From: Asanoa siamensis
GTDB lineage: Bacteria > Actinomycetota > Actinomycetes > Mycobacteriales > Micromonosporaceae
Assembly (NCBI RefSeq): GCF_016862555.1
Contig: NZ_BONE01000045.1
Coordinates: forward strand, 1 to 64,000
Direction of reading: 5' to 3'
Length of the DNA stretch: 64,000 nt
Each line of letters starts with the position of its first letter. The stretch's first letter is position 1. Shown in pieces: positions 54,366 through 62,300 of this stretch. Both the position numbers and the translations under genes were made by a program. Under the pieces are notes generated by a model. The model did not search any database. It had not been told where the DNA came from and saw only the letters and a list, made by a program, of their open reading frames with translations.

Positions 54366-55358
54366 TCAGCCTCGCGGAAGTGCCGAGGGCTCCGCATCGG
54401 TGGCGACACCCATCCCGGGCGTACGCGTCAGCAGGCGCAGGCGCACCTCCGTGCCCCCGGCGGGGCTTGCGCCCAGTGCCAGGTCCGCGCCGGCCAGCAG
54501 GGCACGCTCGCGCATCCCGCGGATGCCCGCACCCTCGGGGGCGCCGCGCAGGCCGCGGCCGTCGTCGCGGACCAGCAGCTCGACGCCGCCCGGGGCCCGC
54601 CGCAGGGTCAACGTCACCGCCTCCGCCCGGGCGTGCCGGGCGACGTTGGTCAGGCCCTCCTGGGCGACCCGGTAGAGCACCAGCTCCGCCGACGGCTCCA
54701 GCGCCGGCAGGTCGGGCCCGATCTTCGCGCGCACGCTCAGCCCGCGCGTCGAGAACTCCGTCGCCAGCGACCGCAGCGCGGCGGTCAGGCCCAGCTCGTG
54801 CAGCACCCCGGGGCGCAGCCGGCGGGCGATGCGGCGGATCTCGTCGAGGCTGTTGCGGGTCGTCTCCTGCACCTCGTGCAGCTCCGCGCGGACCTCCTCG
54901 GGCGCGTGGTCACCGACGCGTTTCAGCTCGAGCAGCACCGCGGTCAGGCTCTGGCCGACCTCGTCGTGCAACTCCTGGGCGATCCGGCGGCGCTCGTCCT
55001 CCTGCGCGGTCAGGGCCCGGCCGGCGCTGGTGGCCCGCTCTGTCTCCAGCCGCTCCAGCATCGTGTTGAACGCGCGCACCAGCGTGGCGATGCCCGAGCT
55101 GTCGGTCTCCGCGAGCCGCCGCCCCGGGCGCAGCAGGTCGACCGCGGCCATCGTGCGGGTCAGCCGGGACAGCGGCGCGAGCCCGACCCGCAGCAGTATG
55201 GCGTTCGTCACCAGCGTCGCCGCGAGGCCGACGAAGACCACCGCGACCTCGGCCGTCTTCGCCGGCGTCGAGACGGTGGCCGGGGTGAACAGCAGCAGTG
55301 CGGTCGCCACGGACAGCACCGCCGCGTTCAGCACGAAGATCCGCCAGAACAGGGACAC
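54366..55358 (-). CDS. NarL-type sensor histidine kinase without adjacent regulator, 330 aa
   Basis: Two transmembrane helices (residues 3-30 and 40-62) without a large sensor loop, a HAMP-like region, then HisKA_3: DERRRIAQELHDEVG with phospho-acceptor His131, and HATPase LRRAPGGVELLVRDDGRGL with NVARHA. The start VSLFWRIF (GTG at 55358) is chosen because the paralogue at 59168 begins identically and GGAAG lies upstream; the GTG at 55424 falls inside a palindrome. No response regulator is near. Divergent from the CPA1 antiporter. Confidence 0.88.
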   Translation of the reverse strand: MSLFWRIFVLNAAVLSVATALLLFTPATVSTPAKTAEVAVVFVGLAATLVTNAILLRVGLAPLSRLTRTMAAVDLLRPGRRLAETDSSGIATLVRAFNTMLERLETERATSAGRALTAQEDERRRIAQELHDEVGQSLTAVLLELKRVGDHAPEEVRAELHEVQETTRNSLDEIRRIARRLRPGVLHELGLTAALRSLATEFSTRGLSVRAKIGPDLPALEPSAELVLYRVAQEGLTNVARHARAEAVTLTLRRAPGGVELLVRDDGRGLRGAPEGAGIRGMRERALLAGADLALGASPAGGTEVRLRLLTRTPGMGVATDAEPSALPRG

Positions 55359-55410
55359 ACCACGAGCTTCCGGGTACGGAGGCCCCGCGCCAACCTCGCG
55401 GGACAGATAA

Positions 55411-55428
55411 ATGGGTGTTGACACCCAT
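55411..55428. promoter_or_regulatory. 18-bp palindrome before the orphan histidine kinase
   Basis: ATGGGTGT-TG-ACACCCAT has perfect 8-bp arms. It lies 53 bp upstream of the kinase GTG at 55358 and 36 bp upstream of the divergent antiporter at 55464. A sister copy is at 60152-60169. Probable operator for both divergent genes; the binder is not shown. Confidence 0.65.
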
Positions 55429-55463
55429 GGCAGCCGGTCCCGGTATCACGTTTCCTGGGAGCG

Positions 55464-57098
55464 GTGAGCGTCGAAACGATCTTGATATTCGTCCTCGCCG
55501 CGGTGGCGGTGGTGGTGGCGGTCCGGTGGATAGCCGAGCGCACGGGCCTGCCCGCCGCGGCGCTGCTGCCGCTGATCGGCATCGCGTACGCGCTGCTGCC
55601 CGGGCCGAACCTCGACCTGGACCCCGAGATCATCCTGACGTTCGTGATCCCCCCGCTGCTCTACAGCGCGGCCCTGGACTCCTCGCTGCTCGCCATCCGG
55701 CGCAACATGCGGATCGTGGTCAGCCTCTCCGTCGTGCTCGTGCTGGCCACCGCGCTGGTGATCGGGGTCGGGTTCCACTGGTTCGTGGCCGGCGCGACGC
55801 TCGCCGCCGGCATCGCGGTCGGTGCCGCGATCGCCCCGCCCGACCCGGTCGCCGCGCTCGGCGTCGGTCGCAAGGTCGGCCTGCCGCCCCGACTGCTCAC
55901 GATCATCCAGGGTGAGGGCCTGCTCAACGACGCGACCGCGCTGACCATCCTGAGCGTGGCCGTGGCCGCCGCGGTCGGCGACGGGTTCTCCTGGGGCTCG
56001 GCGGTCGGCCAGTTCGCCTTCGCCGCCGTGGGCGGCGTGCTGGTCGGTGTCGCCGTCGCCTGGGTGGTGCGGTTGCTGCGGCGGCTGCGCGACGACCCGC
56101 TCAGCGCGAACGCGATCTCGCTGGCCACGCCGTTCGCCGCGTACCTGCTGGCCGAGGAGATCCACGTCTCCGGCGTCCTCGCGGTCGTGATCGCCGGTCT
56201 GATCATCGGCCACCACGCGCCGGGCGGTTCCGGGGCGAGCCGGCTGCAGACGACGGCGGTCTGGCGGCTCGTCGACTTCCTCCTCGAGGGCTTCGTGTTC
56301 CTGCTGATCGGCCAGCAGCTGCCGCGGGTCGTCCGGAACCTCGAGCAGTACGAGCTCTCGACGATCGTGATCGCCGTGGCCATCAGCGTCGGCGTGGTGC
56401 TGCTGCTGCGCCCGCTGTGGCTCCTGCTGACCCAGTCGCTGCCCCGCTCGCTGCACACGCGGCTGATCCGCGACGAGTCCGACGAGGACGAGCCCGAGCC
56501 GCGCCGGGGCCTGGCCGGTCGCGAGGTGGTCGCGCTGAGCTGGGCCGGCACCCGCGGCGTGATCAGCCTGGCCGCGATCTTCGCGCTGCCGCTCACCACC
56601 GACAGCGGCGCCCCGTTCCCGGACCGCGACCTGCTGCTGTTCTGCACGTTCGTCGTCGTGCTGGTCACGCTGGTCGGCCAAGGGCTGACCTTCGCGCCGC
56701 TGGTGCGGATGCTCGGGCTGCGGGCCAACGTCGCCGACCAGGCCCGGCTGCGCAACGAGGCCCGTTCGGCCTCGGTGGAGGCGGCGCTGGAGCGGCTCAG
56801 CGAGCTCGCCGAGGAGGGCGACGAGGACGAGCGGCGCGCGATCGAGGCCATGAGCATCCAGCTGCGCGCCCGGCAGGCCCGCTACCAGGGCCGGATCGAC
56901 CTGCTCCGGGACGCGGACTCGGCGGAGCTGCCGGTCTCGGAGCGCTACGAGGCCGCGCTGCGGGTGCGCCGGGCGGCCATCGACGCCCAGCGCGAGGAGG
57001 TCGTCCGCTGGCGCGACGCGGGCCGCCTCCCCGACGAGGGCCTGCGGGTGCTCCAGCGCGAGCTCGACCACGAGGAAGGCCTCCTGCCGACGCGTTAG
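55464..57098 (+). CDS. CPA1-family Na+/H+ antiporter, 544 aa
   Basis: Membrane part of 12-13 helices (1-395) with GEGLLNDATALTILSVAV (ND site), GAAIAPPDPVAALG and WAGTRGVISLAAIFALP. The cytoplasmic tail (400-544) is helical and Glu/Arg-rich. Related to the antiporter at 28780 but only moderately similar. GTG at 55464 gives MSVETILIF start. Convergent 4-bp stop overlap with the NhaD-like permease. Exchanges monovalent cation for proton. Confidence 0.88.
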   Translation: MSVETILIFVLAAVAVVVAVRWIAERTGLPAAALLPLIGIAYALLPGPNLDLDPEIILTFVIPPLLYSAALDSSLLAIRRNMRIVVSLSVVLVLATALVIGVGFHWFVAGATLAAGIAVGAAIAPPDPVAALGVGRKVGLPPRLLTIIQGEGLLNDATALTILSVAVAAAVGDGFSWGSAVGQFAFAAVGGVLVGVAVAWVVRLLRRLRDDPLSANAISLATPFAAYLLAEEIHVSGVLAVVIAGLIIGHHAPGGSGASRLQTTAVWRLVDFLLEGFVFLLIGQQLPRVVRNLEQYELSTIVIAVAISVGVVLLLRPLWLLLTQSLPRSLHTRLIRDESDEDEPEPRRGLAGREVVALSWAGTRGVISLAAIFALPLTTDSGAPFPDRDLLLFCTFVVVLVTLVGQGLTFAPLVRMLGLRANVADQARLRNEARSASVEAALERLSELAEEGDEDERRAIEAMSIQLRARQARYQGRIDLLRDADSAELPVSERYEAALRVRRAAIDAQREEVVRWRDAGRLPDEGLRVLQRELDHEEGLLPTR

Positions 57099-58387
57099 AA
57101 GTAGCGCAGCCACACGTACCCCCAGGCGACCGTCACGGTCACCACCGTCGTGACGATGCCGTACTTCGTGAACTGCCAGAACGAGATCGGCTGGCCGTGC
57201 TGGGCGGCGATGCCGAGGACGACGACGTTCGCGCTCGCCGCCACCGCGGTGCCGTTGCCGCCGAGGTCCGCGCCGAGGGCGAACGACCACCAGAGCGACT
57301 CGCCGGTCTGCGGGTCCGGTGCGCGGGCCACCAGGTCCTCGACCACCGGTGCCATCGTCGCCACGTACGGGATGTTGTCGAAGAACGCGCCCAGGATCGC
57401 CGAGCCGAACACCAGCGTGCTCGCGGCCAGGAAGTAGTTGTCGCCGATCGCGTCGACGGCCCACCCGCCCAGCGCGTGGATGACCCCGGTCTCGACGAGC
57501 CCGCCGACCATCACGAACAGGCCCATGAAGAAGACCAGCGTCGTCCACTCGACCTCGGCGAGATAGTCGGAGCTCTTCGCGCCGGACACGAGGACCATCA
57601 GGCCGGCGCCGAGCAGCGCGATGATGGCCGGCTCGAGGTGCAGCACGCTGTGCAGCGCGAAGGCGACCGTCACGAGCCCCAGCACGGCCAGGCAGCGGGC
57701 CAGCAGCGCCCGGTCCTTGATGGCCGCGCTCCCGTCGAGCCGCAGCACCGCCTCGACCCGGTCCGGGTTGTAGACGAAGGACTTGCGGAACATGAACCGC
57801 GACATGATGACGAACAACACGAACAGCACGACGACGATCGGTCCCATGTGGACGATGAAGTCGTTGAACGTCAACCCGGCCCGGGTTCCGATGATCATGT
57901 TGGGTGGGTCGCCGACGAGCGTGGCCGCGCCGCCGATGTTCGACGCGAGCGCCTCGGCGATCAGATAGGGCGCGGCCGGCAGGTGCAGGCGCTGGCAGAT
58001 GGCGATGGTCACCGGGGCGACCAGCATGACGGTGGTGACGTTGTCGAGGAACGGCGACGCCACGGCGGTGATGACCATGAGCAGGACCAGCAGCTTGTAC
58101 GGGTGCCCCCGGGAGCGCTTGCCGGCCCAGATGCCGAGGAACTCGAAGATGCCGGTCTGCTTGATGACGCCGACGATGATCATCATGCCGAGCAGCAGGA
58201 AGATGACGCCCCAGTCGATGCCGGCGTGCTCGTCGTAGAAGACGTCGTCGCCGGGGAGCAGCCCGAGCGCGGCCATCAGGCCGGCGGCACCGAGCACGAC
58301 GGCGACGCGGTGGATCCGTTCCGTGGCGATGAGGAAGAACGCGACCGAGAAGATGACGACGGCCGCGATGGGCCCGAACCCGTTCAC
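57095..58387 (-). CDS. NhaD/ArsB-type ion transporter, 430 aa
   Basis: About eleven hydrophobic helices. The motifs SNIGGAATLVGDPPNMIIG, repeated in inverse as ADLGGNGTAVAASAN, are the hallmarks of the ArsB/NhaD (IT) superfamily; VTTVMLVAPVTIAI and FFDNIPYVATMAPVV are the paired half-repeats. Could be an arsenite/antimonite exporter or Na+/H+ antiporter; no arsenic genes are near, which favours the latter. GTG at 58387. Confidence 0.85.
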   Translation of the reverse strand: MNGFGPIAAVVIFSVAFFLIATERIHRVAVVLGAAGLMAALGLLPGDDVFYDEHAGIDWGVIFLLLGMMIIVGVIKQTGIFEFLGIWAGKRSRGHPYKLLVLLMVITAVASPFLDNVTTVMLVAPVTIAICQRLHLPAAPYLIAEALASNIGGAATLVGDPPNMIIGTRAGLTFNDFIVHMGPIVVVLFVLFVIMSRFMFRKSFVYNPDRVEAVLRLDGSAAIKDRALLARCLAVLGLVTVAFALHSVLHLEPAIIALLGAGLMVLVSGAKSSDYLAEVEWTTLVFFMGLFVMVGGLVETGVIHALGGWAVDAIGDNYFLAASTLVFGSAILGAFFDNIPYVATMAPVVEDLVARAPDPQTGESLWWSFALGADLGGNGTAVAASANVVVLGIAAQHGQPISFWQFTKYGIVTTVVTVTVAWGYVWLRYF

Positions 58388-58514
58388 CGGCGGCGCCCTG
58401 GCGGACCGGTCTCGTACGGCTGGTCATGGGGTGAAAAGGCCATGCGAAACGATCGCCTGCCGCACCGGCCCCTTACCATCGGTGCGCGCACCCACATCCG
58501 CGGGCGGGCGACCC

Positions 58515-59165
58515 CTACGGTTCGATGAGTCCGACCCTGATCGCGTACCGGGTGAGCTCCAGGCGGTCCTTGAGCCCGAGCTTCTGCAACAGGTTGGCCC
58601 GGTGCCGCTCGACGGTCTTCACGCTGATGTAGAGCAGGTCCGCGATCTCGCGTGACGTGTGGCCTTCGGCGACGAGCTTGAGCACCTCCTCCTCGCGGTC
58701 GGTGATCGCCCGCGCCGGCACGCCGTCACCGTCCTTGACCCGTTCCAGGTAGTGCCGGACGAGCGCGTTGACGGCACCCGGGTAGAGGAACGGCTCGCCC
58801 CGCATCGCGGCGCGGCAGGCGGCCACCAGGTCGCGGTCGGCCACCGACTTGAGCACGTAGCCGGAGGCGCCGACCTTGAGCGCCTCGAAGAAGTACTGCT
58901 CGTTGTCGTACATCGTCAGGATCAGGATCCGCAGTTCCGGCATCGACCGGGACAGCTCGCGGGCCGCCTGGAGGCCCGTCATCCGCGGCATCGCGATGTC
59001 GAGCACCGCGAGGTCGGGCCGCTCCCGGGCCGCCAGCTCGATCGCCTCGGCGCCGTCGGCGGCCTCGGCGACCACGGTCAGGCCGGGCTCCCCGTCGAGG
59101 ATCAGCCGCACGCCGCGCCGCACCAGGGCGTGGTCGTCGGCGAGCAGGATCCGGGTGTCGGGCAT
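58515..59165 (-). CDS. NarL/LuxR-type response regulator, 216 aa
   Basis: Receiver domain with acid pocket D10-D11, phospho-acceptor D56 (LAVLDIAMP) and K106 (YVLKSV); LuxR helix-turn-helix at 148-206 (ITDREEEVLKLVAEGHTSREIADLLYIS in part). The gene starts 2 bp after the kinase stop, an HK-RR operon. Most likely phosphorylated by the neighbouring kinase and perhaps also by the orphan paralogue at 54366. Confidence 0.95.
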   Translation of the reverse strand: MPDTRILLADDHALVRRGVRLILDGEPGLTVVAEAADGAEAIELAARERPDLAVLDIAMPRMTGLQAARELSRSMPELRILILTMYDNEQYFFEALKVGASGYVLKSVADRDLVAACRAAMRGEPFLYPGAVNALVRHYLERVKDGDGVPARAITDREEEVLKLVAEGHTSREIADLLYISVKTVERHRANLLQKLGLKDRLELTRYAIRVGLIEP

Positions 59166-59167
59166 CG

Positions 59168-60118
59168 TCAGCGACCTCCCGTGTCGCAGGGCACCCGCAG
59201 GCGCACGTCGGCCCCGCCGCCGATGGCGGGGCCCAGGCTCAGCGCGGCGCCGACCAGCAGGGCCCGCTCGCGCATGCCGCGGATCCCGGCGCCCTCGGGC
59301 GCGTCGCCGAAGCCACGGCCGTCGTCGGTGATCCGCAGCCGGACCTCACCCGGGTGCCGGCGCAGGCTGACCTCGATGGTACGGGCGCCGCTGTGCCGGG
59401 CCGCGTTCGTCAACGCCTCCTGGGCGACCCGGTAGAGCACGAGCTCGGTGTCGTCACCGAGGTCGGGAAGGTCGGGATCGAGGTGATACCGGACGGACAG
59501 GCCGCCGGTGGAGAACTCGGTCGCCAGCGACTTGAGGGCGCTTTCCAGGCCCAGTTCGGCCAGGACGCCCGGCCGCAGCCGCCGGGCGATCCGCCGGATC
59601 TCGTCGAGGCTGTTGCGGGTCGTCTCCTGCACCTCGTGCAGCTCCGCGCGGACGTCCGGCGGCGCGTGGTCACCGACCCGCTTGAGCTCCAGGAGCACCG
59701 CGGTCAGCGTCTGGCCGACCTCGTCGTGCAGCTCCTGCGCGATCCGCCGGCGCTCGTCCTCCTGGGCGGTCAGGGCGCGGCCGGTGCTGGCGGCGCGTTC
59801 GGCCTCGAGCCGGTCGAGCATGGTGTTGAAGGTCCGGATCAGGTCGGCGATCCCGGCCCGGCCGCTGACCGCGAGGCGGTGGCCGGGCTTGAGCAGGTCG
59901 ACCGTGGCCATGGTGCGGGTGAGCCGGGACAGCGGCGCCAGGCCGACCCGGAGCAGGACGGCGTTGGCGACGAGCATCGCGGCGAGTCCGGCGGAGAGGA
60001 CCAGGGCCTCGGTGAGCAGCACGGGCGTGGAGACCGTCACCGGGCTCGCCATCACCAGCAGGGTGGCGACGGTGAGCACCGCGGCGTTGAGCAGAAAAAT
60101 CCGCCAGAACAGGGACAC
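59168..60118 (-). CDS. NarL-type sensor histidine kinase, 316 aa
   Basis: Aligns without a gap to the kinase at 54366 from the first residue through His131 (DERRRIAQELHDEVG). Two membrane helices (3-30, 40-62), HAMP-like linker, HisKA_3 and HATPase with TDDGRGFGD and RERALLVGAALS. The GTG at 60118 (VSLFWRIFLL) is preferred over an ATG at 60169 because that ATG is within the conserved palindrome and out of register with the paralogue. The response regulator follows 2 bp later. Confidence 0.92.
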   Translation of the reverse strand: MSLFWRIFLLNAAVLTVATLLVMASPVTVSTPVLLTEALVLSAGLAAMLVANAVLLRVGLAPLSRLTRTMATVDLLKPGHRLAVSGRAGIADLIRTFNTMLDRLEAERAASTGRALTAQEDERRRIAQELHDEVGQTLTAVLLELKRVGDHAPPDVRAELHEVQETTRNSLDEIRRIARRLRPGVLAELGLESALKSLATEFSTGGLSVRYHLDPDLPDLGDDTELVLYRVAQEALTNAARHSGARTIEVSLRRHPGEVRLRITDDGRGFGDAPEGAGIRGMRERALLVGAALSLGPAIGGGADVRLRVPCDTGGR

Positions 60119-60151
60119 GTTGCCAGCGTGCGCGCGGATCGCCGGCCCTGC

Positions 60152-60169
60152 ATCGGTGCTGGCACCCAT
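60152..60169. promoter_or_regulatory. 18-bp palindrome before the HK-RR operon
   Basis: ATCGGTGC-TG-GCACCCAT; inner arms GGTGC/GCACC are perfect. It is identical to the palindrome at 55411-55428 at 15 of 18 bases and lies 33 bp upstream of the kinase GTG. Also 44 bp upstream of the divergent gene at 60213. Likely autoregulatory site of the adjacent response regulator. Confidence 0.6.
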
Positions 60170-60212
60170 TGATCGTTCATACTCGACATCGAAGATCGTC
60201 GGGGAGGTCGGC

Positions 60213-60977
60213 GTGCGGCTCGTTGATCAGGCACCGTTCCGCAGGCTGGTCACCCTCGCGGCGGTGGTGGCAGCCGGCGCGGCGGCATGGCTGTTCGCGT
60301 CGTTCCCGTCCGGCGGCGGCAGGTGGCCCGGTCTGGTGATCGCGATGCTGCCGTCGACGGCATTCCTGGTGGCGGTGACCGTGCTCTGGGTCCGGCAGTC
60401 CCGGGGGCCGGCGCGCACGGTCGGGTTCGTGGTGGACCGCGGGGCCTTCCGCACCCGGGTGACCGCGGAGGCCGTCTGGTGGCCGGCCGTCATCACGGTC
60501 GCGTTCACCGGCATGGTGGTGTCCCTCCTGCGGTCCACCTGGGACGAGGAGGACCCGGCCTGGCAGCTCGACGTGGTCGACATCGCGGTGACGGCCGTCC
60601 TGGGCGTGGCGGCGGTGCTGCTGCTCGCGACGCAGCTCGTCAACCTCTTGACCGGGCGGCCGGGCGTCGAGCTGACCCCGGCCGGGGTCACGGTCGGTTC
60701 GCCCTTCGGCCACCTCACCGTGCCGTGGGAAGGCCTCCGGCCCGGGTACCCGCTACGGCCGGCACCGCGGGACGCCATGCTCTCCCTCGCCGTCGCGCGC
60801 AAGGACCTCACCCGCCGCCGGGGTCTGGGCACCGTCTTCCTGCGTTGGATCGACGTCAACCCGTTGTTCCTGACGGACGTCATCCGGTACTACGTCGACC
60901 ACCCGGAGCATCGCGCGGCGATCGGCACGACCGAGGAGCACGACCGTCTAACCACCTCGCTCGGTTTGACAGGTTAG
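60213..60977 (+). CDS. PH-like domain membrane protein, 254 aa
   Basis: Four hydrophobic helices (10-30, 38-60, 90-110, 120-148), then a cytoplasmic beta-rich part, with GVELTPAGVTVGSPFGHLTVPWEGL, resembling the bacterial PH-like domains of actinobacterial membrane proteins. No enzyme motifs. GTG at 60213 with GGGGAGG five bases upstream. Divergent from the kinase operon, with the palindrome in between, so it may belong to the same regulon. Confidence 0.7.
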   Translation: MRLVDQAPFRRLVTLAAVVAAGAAAWLFASFPSGGGRWPGLVIAMLPSTAFLVAVTVLWVRQSRGPARTVGFVVDRGAFRTRVTAEAVWWPAVITVAFTGMVVSLLRSTWDEEDPAWQLDVVDIAVTAVLGVAAVLLLATQLVNLLTGRPGVELTPAGVTVGSPFGHLTVPWEGLRPGYPLRPAPRDAMLSLAVARKDLTRRRGLGTVFLRWIDVNPLFLTDVIRYYVDHPEHRAAIGTTEEHDRLTTSLGLTG

Positions 60978-60984
60978 AGTTCCC

Positions 60985-61159
60985 GGGCTCGGCCCGGCCG
61001 AGGCCGCTTTCGTCACCGCGCGCGACAGCTTCTACCTGGCCACCATCAGCGAGCGAGCCGGAGCTCGACGCCGCCCTCGCTCCCGTCCGCGACGAGCTGG
61101 CCCGTCTCCGCGCGGAGAACCGCGCCCTGCGCGACCGCCTCGGGGAACGGGCCGCGTAG
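60985..61159 (+). pseudogene. Decay scar: fragment of PNPOx-like gene joined to a coiled-coil tail
   Basis: Reading from 60985, GLGPAEAAFVTARDSFYLA-TISE resembles the N-terminus of pyridoxamine-phosphate-oxidase-like flavin proteins (normally followed by GWPYVQHRGG). After 61053 the frame gives no such continuation; one base later another frame reads EPELDAALAPVRDELARL...RLGERAA to a stop at 61159, a coiled-coil C-terminus of a different protein. No start codon or promoter precedes. Best explained as a deletion that fused two gene ends. No complete gene lies in 60978-61180. Confidence 0.55.
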
Positions 61160-61180
61160 CGGGTACGACATCATGCCCGG

Positions 61181-62290
61181 GTGACCGTACTCTTCGACGG
61201 CGAGCTCCACGTCCACTATCGATTCGTCAACCTCACCGAGGAGGGCGAGGCGCCCGACCTCTCCCGCGCCTCCGGCGGCCAGCGCAACGGCCTGTGCGGG
61301 GCCGCCGAGCCGGGCGCGCTGGCGATGGTCACCGGGTTGCACACGGGCGAGGTCCCGTTCGTGGTGACCTGGCACGACACCGAACCCCCAGTCGACGACG
61401 CGTGGGAGGAGATCGTCGAGGTCTCCTTCGACCCGCCGTCGGCCGACCTCGCGCTGTCGGCTTTCGAGGACTTCCATGAGATCCGCCTGCCGTCCGTCCA
61501 GAGTGTACGCGCGCGGTTCTGCGCCCGGGGCATGGACGAGGCGGGCGACAAGGACGTCCGCCTTGCGGACGAGCCCGCGCTGGACAGCTACCTGCTGGAG
61601 CTGTGGCCGGCGCCGCCCGCCCCTGACCGGATCCTGAAGCAGACGAGCATGCGGGCCGCGTACTGGCACGAGGCCGCCGCCAGGATCCCGCCGCCGCCCA
61701 CGCCCGAGGAGCGCGCCGCGGCCCGGGCCGCCGCCGGCCGCGCGGAGGCGCAACGGCGGGCCCGTGCGGCCGCGGCGGCGGAACGCCAGCAGTGGGGCGG
61801 CCGCCCACCCTCGCCGCGACTGCGTGAGCTGCGCGGCAACGCCCGGAACATGGCCCGCACCCACCGCGACCTGCTCGACGAGCTGGCCGACCTGCCGGCC
61901 GCGACGCAGCGCGAGGTGGCGCACTGGCTCGCGTGCCAGGCCTTCACGCTCGCGGGCATGACCGGTGATCCCCTGGCCGCGGCCGCGCTGGACGCCCTGG
62001 AAAGCGGCGCTCCGCTACCGCCGCCGTTCGCGGACGAGCGGTCGGCGTTCGCCTACCTCCACCCCGACCCGTCCCGGCTGACCGGCACCGTCGTCTTCCT
62101 GTCCGTCGATGAGGCCCCGCACCGCCCGCACCCGATCCACCGCCCGTCGTTCGCCGTCCCCGCCCTGTTCGGTGCGACGGAGAGCGACCCGCTGCAGGCC
62201 GTCGTCGAGGCGTTCACCCATGCGCGGGCGACGTTCGACGACCGCGCCGACGAGCTCGACGCGGCGCTGCGGGCGCGCTTCCTCGCCTGA
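61181..62290 (+). CDS. Hypothetical protein, 369 aa, unknown function
   Basis: N-terminal beta-rich domain (residues 1-135; MTVLFDGELHVHYRFVNL), a strongly charged Ala/Arg/Glu coiled-coil linker (165-215) and a C-terminal helical-beta domain with GTVVFLSVDEAPHRPHP. Soluble, no signal peptide. I do not recognise the family. The GTG at 61181 lacks a clear ribosome site. Convergent with the beta-lactamase-like gene 10 bp downstream. Confidence 0.6.
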   Translation: MTVLFDGELHVHYRFVNLTEEGEAPDLSRASGGQRNGLCGAAEPGALAMVTGLHTGEVPFVVTWHDTEPPVDDAWEEIVEVSFDPPSADLALSAFEDFHEIRLPSVQSVRARFCARGMDEAGDKDVRLADEPALDSYLLELWPAPPAPDRILKQTSMRAAYWHEAAARIPPPPTPEERAAARAAAGRAEAQRRARAAAAAERQQWGGRPPSPRLRELRGNARNMARTHRDLLDELADLPAATQREVAHWLACQAFTLAGMTGDPLAAAALDALESGAPLPPPFADERSAFAYLHPDPSRLTGTVVFLSVDEAPHRPHPIHRPSFAVPALFGATESDPLQAVVEAFTHARATFDDRADELDAALRARFLA

Positions 62291-62300
62291 CGACCGTCGC

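Noticed and set aside
55446-58427. 993-codon minus-strand frame across the antiporter and NhaD-like genes
   Set aside because: Shadow of the genes 55464-57098 (plus) and 57095-58387 (minus); His/Arg/Gln-rich without domains.
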